NCBI GenBank assembly: GCA_963700955.1
Contig: CAVOZH010000004.1
Coordinates: forward strand, 784,668-848,667
Reading direction: 5' to 3'
DNA: 64,000 nt
DNA from: Nocardioides_C sp963700955
GTDB taxonomy: Bacteria; Actinomycetota; Actinomycetes; Propionibacteriales; Nocardioidaceae
Of the stretch, positions 43,667-52,362 are shown one piece after another (the first letter of the stretch is position 1; each line of letters begins with the position of its first letter). The position numbers and the translations under genes are program-made. The notes below the pieces were generated by a model. That model was not told the DNA's origin. It was given only the letters and a program-made list of their open reading frames with translations, and did no database searches.

Positions 43667-43996
43667 ATGGGCAAGCAGATGACGGAGATGCTCAAGGGCA
43701 CGCTGGAGGGCATCGTCCTTGCGATCCTGGCCGTGCGCCCCGCGTACGGCTACGAGATCACCTCGCGGCTGCGCGAGATGGGGTTCGCCGACATCGCCGA
43801 GGGCACGGTCTACGCGCTGCTGGTGCGCATCGAGCAGCGCGGGCTTGTCGACGTGGAGAAGGTCCCGTCCGAGAAGGGACCGCCTCGCAAGGTCTACGCG
43901 CTCAACGCGCTGGGACAGGACTACCTCGGAGAGTTCTGGAGGACGTGGAGCTTCCTCGCAGAGCAACTCGAACAGCTCCACGAGAAGGGCAAGTGA
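43667..43996 (+). CDS. PadR family transcriptional regulator
   Basis: The 109-residue protein has the PadR winged helix: LKGTLEGIVLAILAVRPAYGYEITSRLRE, AEGTVYALLVRIEQRGLVDVEK and PPRKVYALNALGQDYL, then a dimerisation helix. It heads an operon with the DUF1048 protein and an ABC transporter. The short upstream region contains TACT-N7-AGTA near 43617 and CTACC/GGTAG arms, possible operators. It probably represses the transporter until an antibiotic or phenolic compound is bound. Confidence 0.92.
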   Translation: MGKQMTEMLKGTLEGIVLAILAVRPAYGYEITSRLREMGFADIAEGTVYALLVRIEQRGLVDVEKVPSEKGPPRKVYALNALGQDYLGEFWRTWSFLAEQLEQLHEKGK

Positions 43997-43998
43997 AG

Positions 43999-44367
43999 AT
44001 GAACATCTCGACACTCATCGAGAAGGTCGTCGGGGACTTCGGCGACAAGAAGCGGTGGCGGGAGTACAAAGCGCGCACGAAGCAGCTGCCCGCCAACTAC
44101 CGCGCCGCGATCGAGGCACTGGAGCGGTACCTGACTTACTTCGGAGCGATCACCAAGGGCGACGTCCTCATGTCGATGCTGGAGGACCTTGCCGACCTGT
44201 TCGAGCAGAGCGCGGCCAATGGCACCCCGATCCGCGCGATCGTCGGCGACGACCCTGTCGAGTTCGCCGAGACCTTCCTCCGCAACTACGCCGAGGGCCA
44301 GTGGATCAACAAAGAGCGGGCGCGGTTGACCGAGGCCATCGACCGAGCCGCGGCAGAGGATTCGTGA
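43999..44367 (+). CDS. DUF1048 domain protein
   Basis: The 122-residue helical protein starts at ATG 43999 or the GTG at 43993, which overlaps the padR stop. It has LIEKVVGDFGDKKRWREYKAR, YLTYFGAITKGDVLMSMLEDLADLFEQ and DDPVEFAETFLRNYAEGQWINKER, typical of DUF1048. In many Gram-positive genomes it follows padR before an ABC transporter. Its role is unknown. Confidence 0.88.
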   Translation: MNISTLIEKVVGDFGDKKRWREYKARTKQLPANYRAAIEALERYLTYFGAITKGDVLMSMLEDLADLFEQSAANGTPIRAIVGDDPVEFAETFLRNYAEGQWINKERARLTEAIDRAAAEDS

Positions 44368-45143
44368 TGACCGCCATTGTTGTGCAGGACGTGGAGAAGT
44401 CGTACGGCGAGCTGCAGGTGCTTCGCGGTGTCCACTTCGAGGTGGCCCCCGGCAGCATCTTCGCCTTGCTCGGCTCGAACGGAGCAGGCAAGACGACGGT
44501 CGTGAAGATCCTGTCCACCCTGCTCAAGGCCGACGCAGGGACTGCCAGCGTCAACGGCTTCGACGTCGCCAAGCAGGCCGCCGACGTCAGAGAGTCCATC
44601 AGCCTCACCGGCCAGTTCGCGGCCGTCGACGAGATCCTGACCGGGCGGGAGAACCTCCTGCTGGTCGCCCGGCTGCGGCACCTCAAGAACCCGGGCAAGA
44701 TCGCAGACGACCTCCTGACACGCTTCTCGCTGACCGACGCCGCCACACGGAAGGTCTCGACCTACTCCGGTGGCATGCGCCGACGCCTCGACATCGCGAT
44801 GAGTCTGATCGGGAACCCACCGATCATCTTCCTCGACGAGCCCACCGCCGGACTCGACCCACAAGCGCGCATCGAGGTCTGGCAAGCCGCCAAGGAACTC
44901 GCCGACCAGGGCACAACGGTGCTGCTCACCACGCAGTACCTCGACGAGGCCGAAGAGCTCGCCGACCGGATCGCGATCCTTCACCAGGGCCGGATCATCG
45001 TGAACGGCACCCTGGCCGAGCTCAAGCAGCTCCTCCCGCCCGCCAAGGTCGAGTACGTCGAGAAGCAGCCGACCCTCGAAGAGGTCTTCCTCGCAGTCAT
45101 CGGCGACGACACGGCGGCCGGCACGGCCGGCACGGACGAGTAA
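44367..45143 (+). CDS. ABC transporter ATP-binding protein (DrrA type)
   Basis: The 258-residue ATPase starts at the ATG overlapping the DUF1048 stop. It has Walker A LLGSNGAGKTT, the signature YSGGMRRRLDI, Walker B IIFLDEPTAGLD and the H-loop region LTTQYLDEAEELADRIA, with an EVFL-type tail typical of antibiotic exporters. It powers the membrane protein encoded ten bases downstream. Confidence 0.94.
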   Translation: MTAIVVQDVEKSYGELQVLRGVHFEVAPGSIFALLGSNGAGKTTVVKILSTLLKADAGTASVNGFDVAKQAADVRESISLTGQFAAVDEILTGRENLLLVARLRHLKNPGKIADDLLTRFSLTDAATRKVSTYSGGMRRRLDIAMSLIGNPPIIFLDEPTAGLDPQARIEVWQAAKELADQGTTVLLTTQYLDEAEELADRIAILHQGRIIVNGTLAELKQLLPPAKVEYVEKQPTLEEVFLAVIGDDTAAGTAGTDE

Positions 45144-45153
45144 GGACCACCGG

Positions 45154-45915
45154 ATGACCAAGCACTTCTTCGGAGACACCGCCACCCTGCTGGGCCGGTC
45201 CCTGCGACACATCAGCCGCAGCCCCGACACCATCATCACGACCGCGATCATGCCGATCGCCTTCATGCTGCTCTTCGTCTACGTATTCGGCGGGGCGATC
45301 GAGACCGGGACGGACTCGTATGTGACCTACTTGCTGCCGGGCATCCTGCTCATCACGGTCGCCTCGGGCATCTCCTACACCGCCTACCGGCTCTTCCAGG
45401 ACATGCAAAGCGGAATCTTCGAGCGGTTCCAGTCCATGCCGATCGTCCGCTCCTCGGTGCTGTGGGCACACGTGCTGACCTCGCTGGTCGCCAACCTGGT
45501 CTCGCTCGGAGTCGTCGTGCTCGTCGCTCTCCTCATGGGCTTCCGCTCTGGAGCCGGCCCGCTGGCCTGGCTCGCAGTCACCGGAATCCTGATCCTCTTC
45601 ACGCTGGCTCTGACGTGGCTCGCAGTCATCCCCGGCCTCAACGCGAAGACGATCGACGGCGCGAGCGCGTTCGCCTACCCGCTCATCCTCCTGCCATTCA
45701 TCAGCTCGGCCTTCGTCCCGACCGACACCATGCCTGGCCCGGTCCGCGCCTTCGCCGAGCACCAGCCGGCCACCTCCATCGTCGACGCGATCCGCGACCT
45801 GTTCGCACAGCAGCCGGTCAGCAGCGACATCTGGATCGCCCTCATCTGGTGCCTCGGGATCCTCGTCGTCGCCTACGGCTTCGCCACCCTCACCTACCAC
45901 CGCAAGATCTCCTAG
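45154..45915 (+). CDS. ABC-2 type transporter permease (DrrB family)
   Basis: The 253-residue protein has six hydrophobic segments and the ABC-2 motif: TLLGRSLRHISRSPDTIITTAIMP, AFMLLFVYVFGGAI and FQDMQSGIFERFQSMPIVRSS, which pairs with the ATPase. The end AYGFATLTYHRKIS is typical. It probably exports an antibiotic-like compound recognised by the PadR protein. It is the last gene of the operon. Confidence 0.92.
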   Translation: MTKHFFGDTATLLGRSLRHISRSPDTIITTAIMPIAFMLLFVYVFGGAIETGTDSYVTYLLPGILLITVASGISYTAYRLFQDMQSGIFERFQSMPIVRSSVLWAHVLTSLVANLVSLGVVVLVALLMGFRSGAGPLAWLAVTGILILFTLALTWLAVIPGLNAKTIDGASAFAYPLILLPFISSAFVPTDTMPGPVRAFAEHQPATSIVDAIRDLFAQQPVSSDIWIALIWCLGILVVAYGFATLTYHRKIS

Positions 45916-46065
45916 TTGAATATGCCAGATGGCCGAGCACGGCATATCGAGGCTCTTGACGGCGATGGCGTCGGCGGCAGGCTGAGCGAAAGTGCACACG
46001 ATCCCGCGGGGTCACCCGGCAGGAGCGGCGCGATTTGGTCGGGGTCGACAGTCTCGGGTGGACCT

Positions 46066-47052
46066 CTACCCCGGCTGCGCGGATCGCCATCTGATCCGGG
46101 AAGCGTCGGCCTCGGTCAATCCGCTGGGGTTGTGCGGGACCATGATTCGTAGCGCCTCGCCTGAGAGTTGCACGCGGATCGGCGTCGTTCCCGAGATCTC
46201 CCCGTCGACGTCGACGGCCATTGGCACATCGGTTGCGATGTGGAAGTCGGTGCCCACTAGGTAGCCCTTGCGCTCGATCGGCTGCCATGGGGTCAGCGCC
46301 TGGTGCACCGCTGCTCCGAGAGTGGATACGCGCGACCCGCCGCCAAGCGGGTAGACCACGAGCAGCCGGTCGTCGAGGCTGGCGTCCCGAGCGATGGCGG
46401 TGCCCGCGTGCATGCGGCCGTTGGCGATGTTCAGCTGATGGGTGCGCACGTGCCACGTCGTACCGGCGCTGGTGACCTCCGCGCCGAACGGCCGGTGCGG
46501 CAGGAGCGACCTGGCTGCGGTGGCCCCGTACGCCAACCGTCCGAGGTACCGCTTGAGCAGATGCGGCGTGCGGCCGGCGACCGTTGCGGAGATCCCGATG
46601 CTGACCAGGTTGGCGAAGTAGTCACCGTTGACCAGGCCGAGATCGACATCGGCCACCTTTCCACCGGTCACCACGTCCACGGCTGCCTCGAGCCGCATCG
46701 GCAGCCCCAGGCTCCGGCCGAAGTTGTTCGTCGTGCCCAGGGGCAGGTACCCGAGGACGGTCTCGGTGTGCGCCAGGTGGTCCACCACCGTGGCGACGGT
46801 GCCGTCACCTCCGCCGACCACCAGCAGCGCCGGCCGCTCGGCGAGGATCCGCGGCAACAACGACGGCAGCTGCGCGGCGGGGTCGCTGACCGGATGCTCC
46901 GAGACAACGGTGAACCCCCGCTGGTCGAACATCCGGCGCAGCTCCGCGTGGAGCAGCCCCCCGCGCCGAGATCGGACATTGACCAGCAGGACCAGCTCGC
47001 GCTCGGCGCGAATGCGCTGCTGCGTCTCCTTCTTGTTCGCGAGCGGATGCAC
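46066..47052 (-). CDS. Diacylglycerol/lipid kinase family protein
   Basis: The 328-residue protein has VLLVNVRSRRG, LLVVGGGDGTVATVV (the GGGDGT nucleotide motif), GYLPLGTTNNFGRSLGLP and the C-terminal VDGEISGTTP typical of DagK-like lipid kinases. It phosphorylates diacylglycerol or another lipid alcohol. It lies downstream of the baeRF-like gene, with a 155-base gap, on the same strand. Confidence 0.92.
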   Translation of the reverse strand: MHPLANKKETQQRIRAERELVLLVNVRSRRGGLLHAELRRMFDQRGFTVVSEHPVSDPAAQLPSLLPRILAERPALLVVGGGDGTVATVVDHLAHTETVLGYLPLGTTNNFGRSLGLPMRLEAAVDVVTGGKVADVDLGLVNGDYFANLVSIGISATVAGRTPHLLKRYLGRLAYGATAARSLLPHRPFGAEVTSAGTTWHVRTHQLNIANGRMHAGTAIARDASLDDRLLVVYPLGGGSRVSTLGAAVHQALTPWQPIERKGYLVGTDFHIATDVPMAVDVDGEISGTTPIRVQLSGEALRIMVPHNPSGLTEADASRIRWRSAQPG

Positions 47053-47207
47053 GTGCGGCCCTCTCCTCCCCAGCGATGCTCACTACCGTGCCCAACGTAC
47101 GCACCGACGGACCTGGGCGGGGCGCTGTGTTCAGCACCGGCGATGCGGGCCGTCGCAACTACTACACCACCCTCATCCGCAGCGGCCGGCTCGGAAGTTC
47201 GTTGGAG

Positions 47208-47933
47208 TCAGGTACCCCCGGTCCCGCGTTCATCGACCTCATCCTGGACCACAGGTCCCACGGCGGCCGCCGGGTTGAGAACCAGAGCGATGCCTCCATG
47301 TGGTTCCAAGGCGCCGTCGTGAGCCAGTTCAACCCAACCGGCCCGGTAGATCACCGTCTCGATGAGGTCCTCGACGACTCCCGCCTCCGCGCGGGCGGTG
47401 GTCTCCTCGGCGACCAGCATCTCCGGCCGCCCCTGGAGTACGCCGGCGCAGCAGGCCTCAAGGCCGCTCGCCACGAGCGTCGGCCGACAGACGAGAGCAT
47501 GCTGCAGGGTCCACAGCGCCTCCGCCTCGCGAGACAGAAGGTACGGCTCCACCGCCTCCCGGGCGGCGGCCGACAAGGCGGTCTTCGACTCGACTGCTCG
47601 TCCCGTCAGCACGCCGGCGAGTCGGAAGAGGTTCTGGGACCGGTCTATGAAGGCGGTGACGGTCCAGCGGACCGGCGAGCACCGTGGGCGAGGGGGGCGC
47701 GGCCCGGACTCTCCCGAACGCCTCGTCCACCCGTTGGAGGAAGGGCTCGAGCTCCTCCCGGCTCTTCTGTGAACCAGGCGTCCCCTGAGACTGGAGGATC
47801 GGAAGCCTTGGGCCGCCACCGCCGCGAACGCGTCTCCGCGAGCGAGGTGGAGGTCGGCCCGCCCCGGCACGAGGAGCAGGACCAGGTGGGGCGGCGTCCG
47901 TTGTAGGGCGCGCCGCGGCGTCGCCGTGTTCAT
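47208..47933 (-). pseudogene. baeRF-like protein gene with two compensating frameshifts
   Basis: The ATG at 47933 overlaps the terC stop (ATGA). The frame begins RTPPHLVLLLVPGRADLHLARGD; then the protein-like frame moves to REELEPFLQRVDEAFGRVRA for about 35 codons and returns to VTAFIDRSQNLFRLAGVLTGRAVE. The end (VEDLIETVIYRAGWVELAHDGALEPHGGIALVL) resembles the third domain of eRF1-like (baeRF) proteins. The changes are two single-base shifts that offset each other, so sequencing error or recent mutation are both possible. Confidence 0.5.
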
Positions 47934-48892
47934 CGCGGGGCTCCTTCCTTGTGCTTGTCTTCCGTGTCGTCGCCGGGCGCCGGCATTTCGCGGGTGGCCC
48001 GGAGGCTGGCGACGACCGACACCGTGATCAGGACACCGACGACGCCCAGGGAGGCGGTGATGGGGATCTTGTAGACGTCGAGCAGGAGCATCTTGACGCC
48101 AACGAAGACGAGGATCGCGGCGAGCCCGACCTTGAGGTAGACGAAGCGGTGCATCAGGTCGGCGAGCAGGAAGTACATCGCCCGAAGCCCCAGGATCGCG
48201 AAGGCGTTGCTGGTGAAGACCAGGAACGGCTCCTGGGTGACCGCGAAGATCGCCGGGATCGAGTCGACCGCGAAGACGATGTCGGAGGTCTCCACCATGA
48301 CCAGCACCACGAACAGCGGCGTCGCGACCCATCTGCCGGCCTTCCTCACCCAGAACTTCTGGCCGTGGAACTCCTCGGTGGTCGGCACGAACCGTCGCAC
48401 GAGCCTGAGCACCGGGTTGCGGCCGGGGTCGGTCTCCTCGTTGCGGTGCCGGAACATCCGCCATCCGGTGATCACGAGGAAGGCGCCGAAGACGTAGAGG
48501 ACCCAGTGGAACTGCTCCAGCAGAGCGGCACCGCCTGCTATGAAGATCGCCCGGAACACCAGCGCGCCGAGGACGCCGTAGAAGAGCACCCGGTGCTGGT
48601 ACTGCCGCGGGACGGCGAAGTAGCCGAAGATCAGCGCGAAGACGAAGACGTTGTCGACAGCGAGGCTCTTCTCGATCAGGTAGCCGGCGAAGTACTCGCC
48701 TCCTGCCTGGGCGCCGTACACCGCCCAGACCACGGCACCGAACCCGAGCCCCAGACCGACCCACAACACGCTCCACAGCGCTGCCTCGCGCACTGTCACC
48801 ACATGCTCGCGCCGGTGCGCGAACAGGTCGATGGCCAGCATGGCCAGGATCACGCCGAGGACGGCGGCCCAGGCCCACAACGGAACGTCCAT
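47930..48892 (-). CDS. TerC family integral membrane protein (under a Mn2+ riboswitch)
   Basis: The 320-residue protein has LIEKSLAVDNVFVFALIFGYF and ETSDIVFAVDSIPAIFAVTQEPF, the two TerC motifs with membrane-embedded acidic residues, and about eight transmembrane helices. Members with a yybP-ykoY riboswitch upstream act in Mn2+ homeostasis, probably efflux or metalation of exported enzymes. The ATG at 48892 has CCGGAGG as ribosome site. A second TerC gene lies at 52.4-53.4 kb. Confidence 0.93.
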   Translation of the reverse strand: MDVPLWAWAAVLGVILAMLAIDLFAHRREHVVTVREAALWSVLWVGLGLGFGAVVWAVYGAQAGGEYFAGYLIEKSLAVDNVFVFALIFGYFAVPRQYQHRVLFYGVLGALVFRAIFIAGGAALLEQFHWVLYVFGAFLVITGWRMFRHRNEETDPGRNPVLRLVRRFVPTTEEFHGQKFWVRKAGRWVATPLFVVLVMVETSDIVFAVDSIPAIFAVTQEPFLVFTSNAFAILGLRAMYFLLADLMHRFVYLKVGLAAILVFVGVKMLLLDVYKIPITASLGVVGVLITVSVVASLRATREMPAPGDDTEDKHKEGAPR

Positions 48893-48907
48893 GATTCCCT
48901 CCGGTCT

Positions 48908-48923
48908 GCCTGCTGGAGCAGGC
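48908..48923 (-). promoter_or_regulatory. Hairpin GCCTGCT/AGCAGGC between riboswitch and terC
   Basis: A perfect 7-bp stem with a two-base apex lies between the riboswitch core and the terC ribosome site. It may organise the expression platform. Confidence 0.5.
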
Positions 48924-48924
48924 G

Positions 48925-49045
48925 TTGTCCGGAGGTCTCACCCGACCCCGACAACAGACCAGGGTCCACCTCGCCGGACCCCGGGCGGCCGGAGACGTAC
49001 TGACGACGAGGCGTTGGCGGGGCTACTCCCCTCACGTACGGTCCA
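48925..49045 (-). ncRNA. yybP-ykoY (manganese) riboswitch
   Basis: On the minus strand the leader contains GGGGAGTAG (49031-49023), CGTCGTCAGTACG and GGGTGAGACCTCCGG (48943-48929), the conserved boxes of the yybP-ykoY aptamer in the right order and spacing. The last bases, CCTCCGG, are complementary to the terC ribosome site CCGGAGG at 48904-48898, so the aptamer can switch translation. This motif is known upstream of terC-type and Mn2+ exporter genes. Confidence 0.85.
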
Positions 49046-49191
49046 GGATTCCGGAACTGAGGCTCTCGTTCAAGCCCAGGACCGGCGCGGACTAGATAGT
49101 TGAATCTTTTCCGACCCGGCGCACATCCGCCGGCTGGGTGGGGACGAAGCAGGGATAAGCAAGCCCGCCACCCACCGGAAGGAACGACCTC

Positions 49192-50028
49192 ATGCGATAC
49201 ACCGCTGCCGCAGCAGGCACCGCCGGCGCCGCCGGCCTGATCGCCCTCATCGCCGCTCCCCTCGCCCCTGCGAATGCCGCCGAGGACGCGACGGTCTCGG
49301 TGCTCCACGCTGTACCGGGCATCACCGTCGACGTCTACGCCAACGGTGAGGAGCTGATCCCGAACTTCAAGCCGGGCACGCTCAGCGACCCGCTCACCGT
49401 GCCCGCTGGAACGTACGACCTGCAGGTCTTCGCCGATGGCGACGACCCCGACACCGACAAGCCGGCCATCGAGGCGAACGACGTCAAGGTGCCCGCCGGC
49501 GCCAACGCCACGGTCGTGGCCCACCTCGACGCCGACGGCAAGCCGCAGCTGACTGCGTACGCCAACGACACCGCGCCCACCAAGGCCGGTGACGGCCGGC
49601 TGACCGTCCGACACACGGCTGCCGCGCCGGCGGTGGACGTCCGCGCCGACGGGAAAGTGCTGTTCGACAACCTCGCCAACCCCGACGAGGCCTCCACCGA
49701 CGTCCCGGCCGGCACCTACTCCGCCGATGTCGCCCTGGCCGGGACCGAGGACGTCGTCCTCGGGCCCGCGGACGTCCCGGTGAAGGAAGGCACCAGCACG
49801 ATCGTGTACGCCTGGGGCAGCGCCGAGGACGGCAACCTCGACCTCGCCGTCCAGTCCATCGACGGCCTGCACTCAGCCCCCGCCGGCGTGCCGGGCGGTG
49901 AGGCCGGTCTGGCGCCGGAGTCCGAGGGGCTCCCAGGCTGGGCGCTCGGGCTCGGTGTGATGTCGGCGCTGGCGGTCGCGTTCGCCGCTCGCCAGGTGGT
50001 GCCCGCCCGGGTGCGTCGCCGCGACTGA
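49192..50028 (+). CDS. Secreted DUF4397 domain protein
   Basis: The 278-residue protein has a signal peptide (AAAAGTAGAAGLIALIAAPLAPANAA), then a DUF4397 Ig-like region: ATVSVLHAVPGITVDVYANGEELI, DPLTVPAGTYDLQVF and a related second half with LTVRHTAAAPAVDVRADG. It ends with a membrane helix and a basic tail (ALAVAFAARQVVPARVRRRD). The sorting-type tail lacks a clear LPXTG; GLPGW precedes the helix. The class F sortase gene starts 12 bases downstream, so it may be its substrate. Confidence 0.88.
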   Translation: MRYTAAAAGTAGAAGLIALIAAPLAPANAAEDATVSVLHAVPGITVDVYANGEELIPNFKPGTLSDPLTVPAGTYDLQVFADGDDPDTDKPAIEANDVKVPAGANATVVAHLDADGKPQLTAYANDTAPTKAGDGRLTVRHTAAAPAVDVRADGKVLFDNLANPDEASTDVPAGTYSADVALAGTEDVVLGPADVPVKEGTSTIVYAWGSAEDGNLDLAVQSIDGLHSAPAGVPGGEAGLAPESEGLPGWALGLGVMSALAVAFAARQVVPARVRRRD

Positions 50029-50040
50029 CAGCGACGTGCC

Positions 50041-50733
50041 ATGCGAATGCGGAGCACAGTGGTGACCGCGGTCGCCCTCACCGCGATAGCGCTGCTCATG
50101 GTCGTCGCCCTCGTGTGGTCCCGGCCCGGAAGCCGACCGATCGACCGGGAATCCGGGCCGGGACCCGTCGCGGGTGCCGCTGGCACGGCCAGTCCCCACC
50201 CCGACGGCCCCTCGGTCGTCGGTAGGTCCGAGGCCCGGCTCCGGGCCGAGGACCCCGGAGCGGTCGCGCGGCCCGTCCGCGTGGTCATGCCGTCGACCGG
50301 CATCGCGGCACCGCTGCGTCCCGTGGGTGTGGCCGGCGACGGCCAGATGGAGCTCCCGTCCAACCCGAGGGTCATGGGCTGGTACCGGTTCGGCGCCGTA
50401 CCGCGTGAACGCGGCGGGGGCTCCGTCGTACTGGCCGGGCACCTCGACTCCAAACGCTTCGGCCTCGGTCCCCTCGCCCGCCTCCGCGACATCCGGCCCG
50501 GCGACCCCGTTCAGGTCACCCTGGGCGACGGCACCAGGCGTGCTTACCGGGTGACAGGTCTGGAACGGTTCGACCGCCAGGCGCTACCCGCCTTCGTGTT
50601 TGCGCGCAGCGGCCCCGAACGCCTCCGTGTGATCACCTGCGGTGGCGAGTACGAAGCCGCAGCCGGCGGCTACCAGCAGAACCTCGTGGTCACCGCCGCC
50701 CCTGACCCGGACCCACCGCCTCGCGGCCGCTGA
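50041..50733 (+). CDS. Class F sortase
   Basis: The 230-residue protein has an N-terminal anchor helix, a Pro/Gly linker and the sortase barrel with VVMPSTGIAAPL, GGSVVLAGHLDSKRFG (catalytic His) and LRVITCGGEYEAAAGGYQQNLVV (catalytic Cys in TCGG). The region where class F enzymes carry the third catalytic residue reads YQQN here. Class F sortases are common in Actinobacteria and their substrates are poorly known; the DUF4397 protein encoded immediately upstream is the natural candidate. Confidence 0.9.
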   Translation: MRMRSTVVTAVALTAIALLMVVALVWSRPGSRPIDRESGPGPVAGAAGTASPHPDGPSVVGRSEARLRAEDPGAVARPVRVVMPSTGIAAPLRPVGVAGDGQMELPSNPRVMGWYRFGAVPRERGGGSVVLAGHLDSKRFGLGPLARLRDIRPGDPVQVTLGDGTRRAYRVTGLERFDRQALPAFVFARSGPERLRVITCGGEYEAAAGGYQQNLVVTAAPDPDPPPRGR

Positions 50734-50848
50734 ACGGGGGGCATCAGTGACACGCAGACCACCCGACCGACGGGACGCCCCGTCCGCCCACATCCGGCGC
50801 CCCGTGCCGCCAGACTGGCAGCGAGGACAACCCTCGAGGAGGTTCGCC

Positions 50849-51619
50849 ATGCACGAGCAGCACCTCTCACGGACCCAGCAGAACAGCCTGCGGCGGTGGA
50901 ACCTGGGAGCGGCCGCGCTCCACCTCGGCCAGGCAGTCGTCGTGGTCGCCCTCGCCACGGACTTCTCGCTTCCGGTCACCGGCGCCTACCTGCAAGGGCC
51001 CCCCGGAACGGTCCCCCAGGACCCGGTCGTCCTCTTCGACATCCCGACAGGGCTTGCGGTCGCCTCGTTCCTGGCCCTCTCCGCGCTGGCCCACCTCCTG
51101 GTGGCCACGGCCTGGTGGCGGGGCTACCTCGGCGACCTGGCGCGCCACCGCAACGCCGCGCGATGGGTGGAGTACGCGTTCTCGTCGTCGCTGATGATCG
51201 TGCTCATCGCACAGCTGTGCGGGATCTCCGACGTGGCGGCACTGCTCGCTCTCTTCGGCGTCAACACCGCGATGATCCTGTTCGGCTGGCTCCAGGAGAA
51301 ATACGAAGAGCCGGGCGGCCACGGGTGGCTGCCCTTCATCTTCGGCTGCATCGCCGGCTTCGTGCCCTGGATCGCGATCGTGGTGTACGTCGCCGCTCCA
51401 GGCTCGACCTCGTCGGCCGAGCCGCCCGGGTTCGTCTACGCGATCATCGTGTCGCTGTTCGTCTTCTTCAACATCTTCGCCCTCAACCAGTGGCTGCAGT
51501 ACCGCGCGAAGGGGCGGTGGGCCGACTACTTGTTCGGCGAGAAGGTGTACGTCTTCTTGAGCCTGACTGCCAAGTCCGTACTGGCGTGGCAGGTGTTCGC
51601 GGGCGCCCTCGCGGGCTGA
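50849..51619 (+). CDS. Heliorhodopsin
   Basis: The 256-residue membrane protein starts at an ATG with GAGGAGG upstream. It has seven hydrophobic segments and heliorhodopsin signatures: RRWNLGAAALHLGQAVVV, FSLPVTGAYLQGPPGT, RWVEYAFSSSLMIVLIAQLCGI, FGVNTAMILFGWLQE and, in the last helix, FLSLTAKSVLAWQVFAG, where Lys242 is the retinal Schiff-base site. The light-driven function of heliorhodopsins is unsettled; signalling or transporter regulation has been proposed. No retinal or carotenoid synthesis gene lies in the window. Confidence 0.93.
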   Translation: MHEQHLSRTQQNSLRRWNLGAAALHLGQAVVVVALATDFSLPVTGAYLQGPPGTVPQDPVVLFDIPTGLAVASFLALSALAHLLVATAWWRGYLGDLARHRNAARWVEYAFSSSLMIVLIAQLCGISDVAALLALFGVNTAMILFGWLQEKYEEPGGHGWLPFIFGCIAGFVPWIAIVVYVAAPGSTSSAEPPGFVYAIIVSLFVFFNIFALNQWLQYRAKGRWADYLFGEKVYVFLSLTAKSVLAWQVFAGALAG

Positions 51620-51869
51620 CGGTGCCGGGTGACGGGGCCGGACCTTCCCCGGAGCGCGGCTTGACCTGTGCCGCCGACAGGGACGGCGCCCGAGCCCATT
51701 CCGCGCCAGCGGGACGCGCTGGAACGCTACCGCCGGAACCGCTGCAGCCTGCGGACCTTGGTCAAGCTCGTGCCGTGACAACAGAGTTGAACAGGCGGGC
51801 GGCCATGCAGGGGCTAGTCCCCCGCGACGTCCGTGCGCCGGTGGCTCCGGGCCTGCCCGCCCAGCCGAC

Positions 51870-52252
51870 ATCATCGACATCCTCGTCTACGTGGTCGTCC
51901 TCAATCTCGCCATCGAGTACGTCCCTCGGTAATCAGCGACGGCCTCACCCTCTCGCGCCTGACTGCGGTCCTGCTCAAGTCGCTCCGGAAGTGGTGATCC
52001 TCTCAAGAACAAGGTCATCAGTGGGCTCCGTTCGGCGAGTACCCGGCGCGCCAAGGCTGCCGCGGCGCTGTGCTGGTGGGTGATCGTTGCCGGGAGCAAG
52101 CTCGTCGTACTCGAGCCGGTCGATCTCGCCTTCCGCGAAGCTGTGAGCCTGGGTGGATTCCTACCCGTGACCTTGCTTGTTGTTGCCTTACTCGTTTCAC
52201 GGGGCGCCGTACGACGCCTCAATGATGACGCCCCGCCGCGACCCAATGAGGT
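51870..52252 (+). pseudogene. Frameshifted membrane protein gene remnant
   Basis: Joined across frames, this stretch reads DIIDILVYVVVLNLAIEYVP, VISDGLTLSRLTAVLLK and, after another shift, NKVISGLRSASTRRAKAAAALCWWVIVAGSKLVVLEPVDL followed by VSLGGFLPVTLLVVALLVSRG. It is a three- or four-helix membrane protein with at least two frame changes (near 51929 and 51972) and no start codon in frame. Family unnamed. Confidence 0.55.
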
Positions 52253-52362
52253 GCCGCGCTCAGCCACGCTCCGCGGAGCTCGGCGACGCTCGCCGGGAAT
52301 GTGTCACTTAGCCGCGGAAGTCGATACACCCGTCCGGTGTGGCCCAGGTTCCGGTTCAGGAT

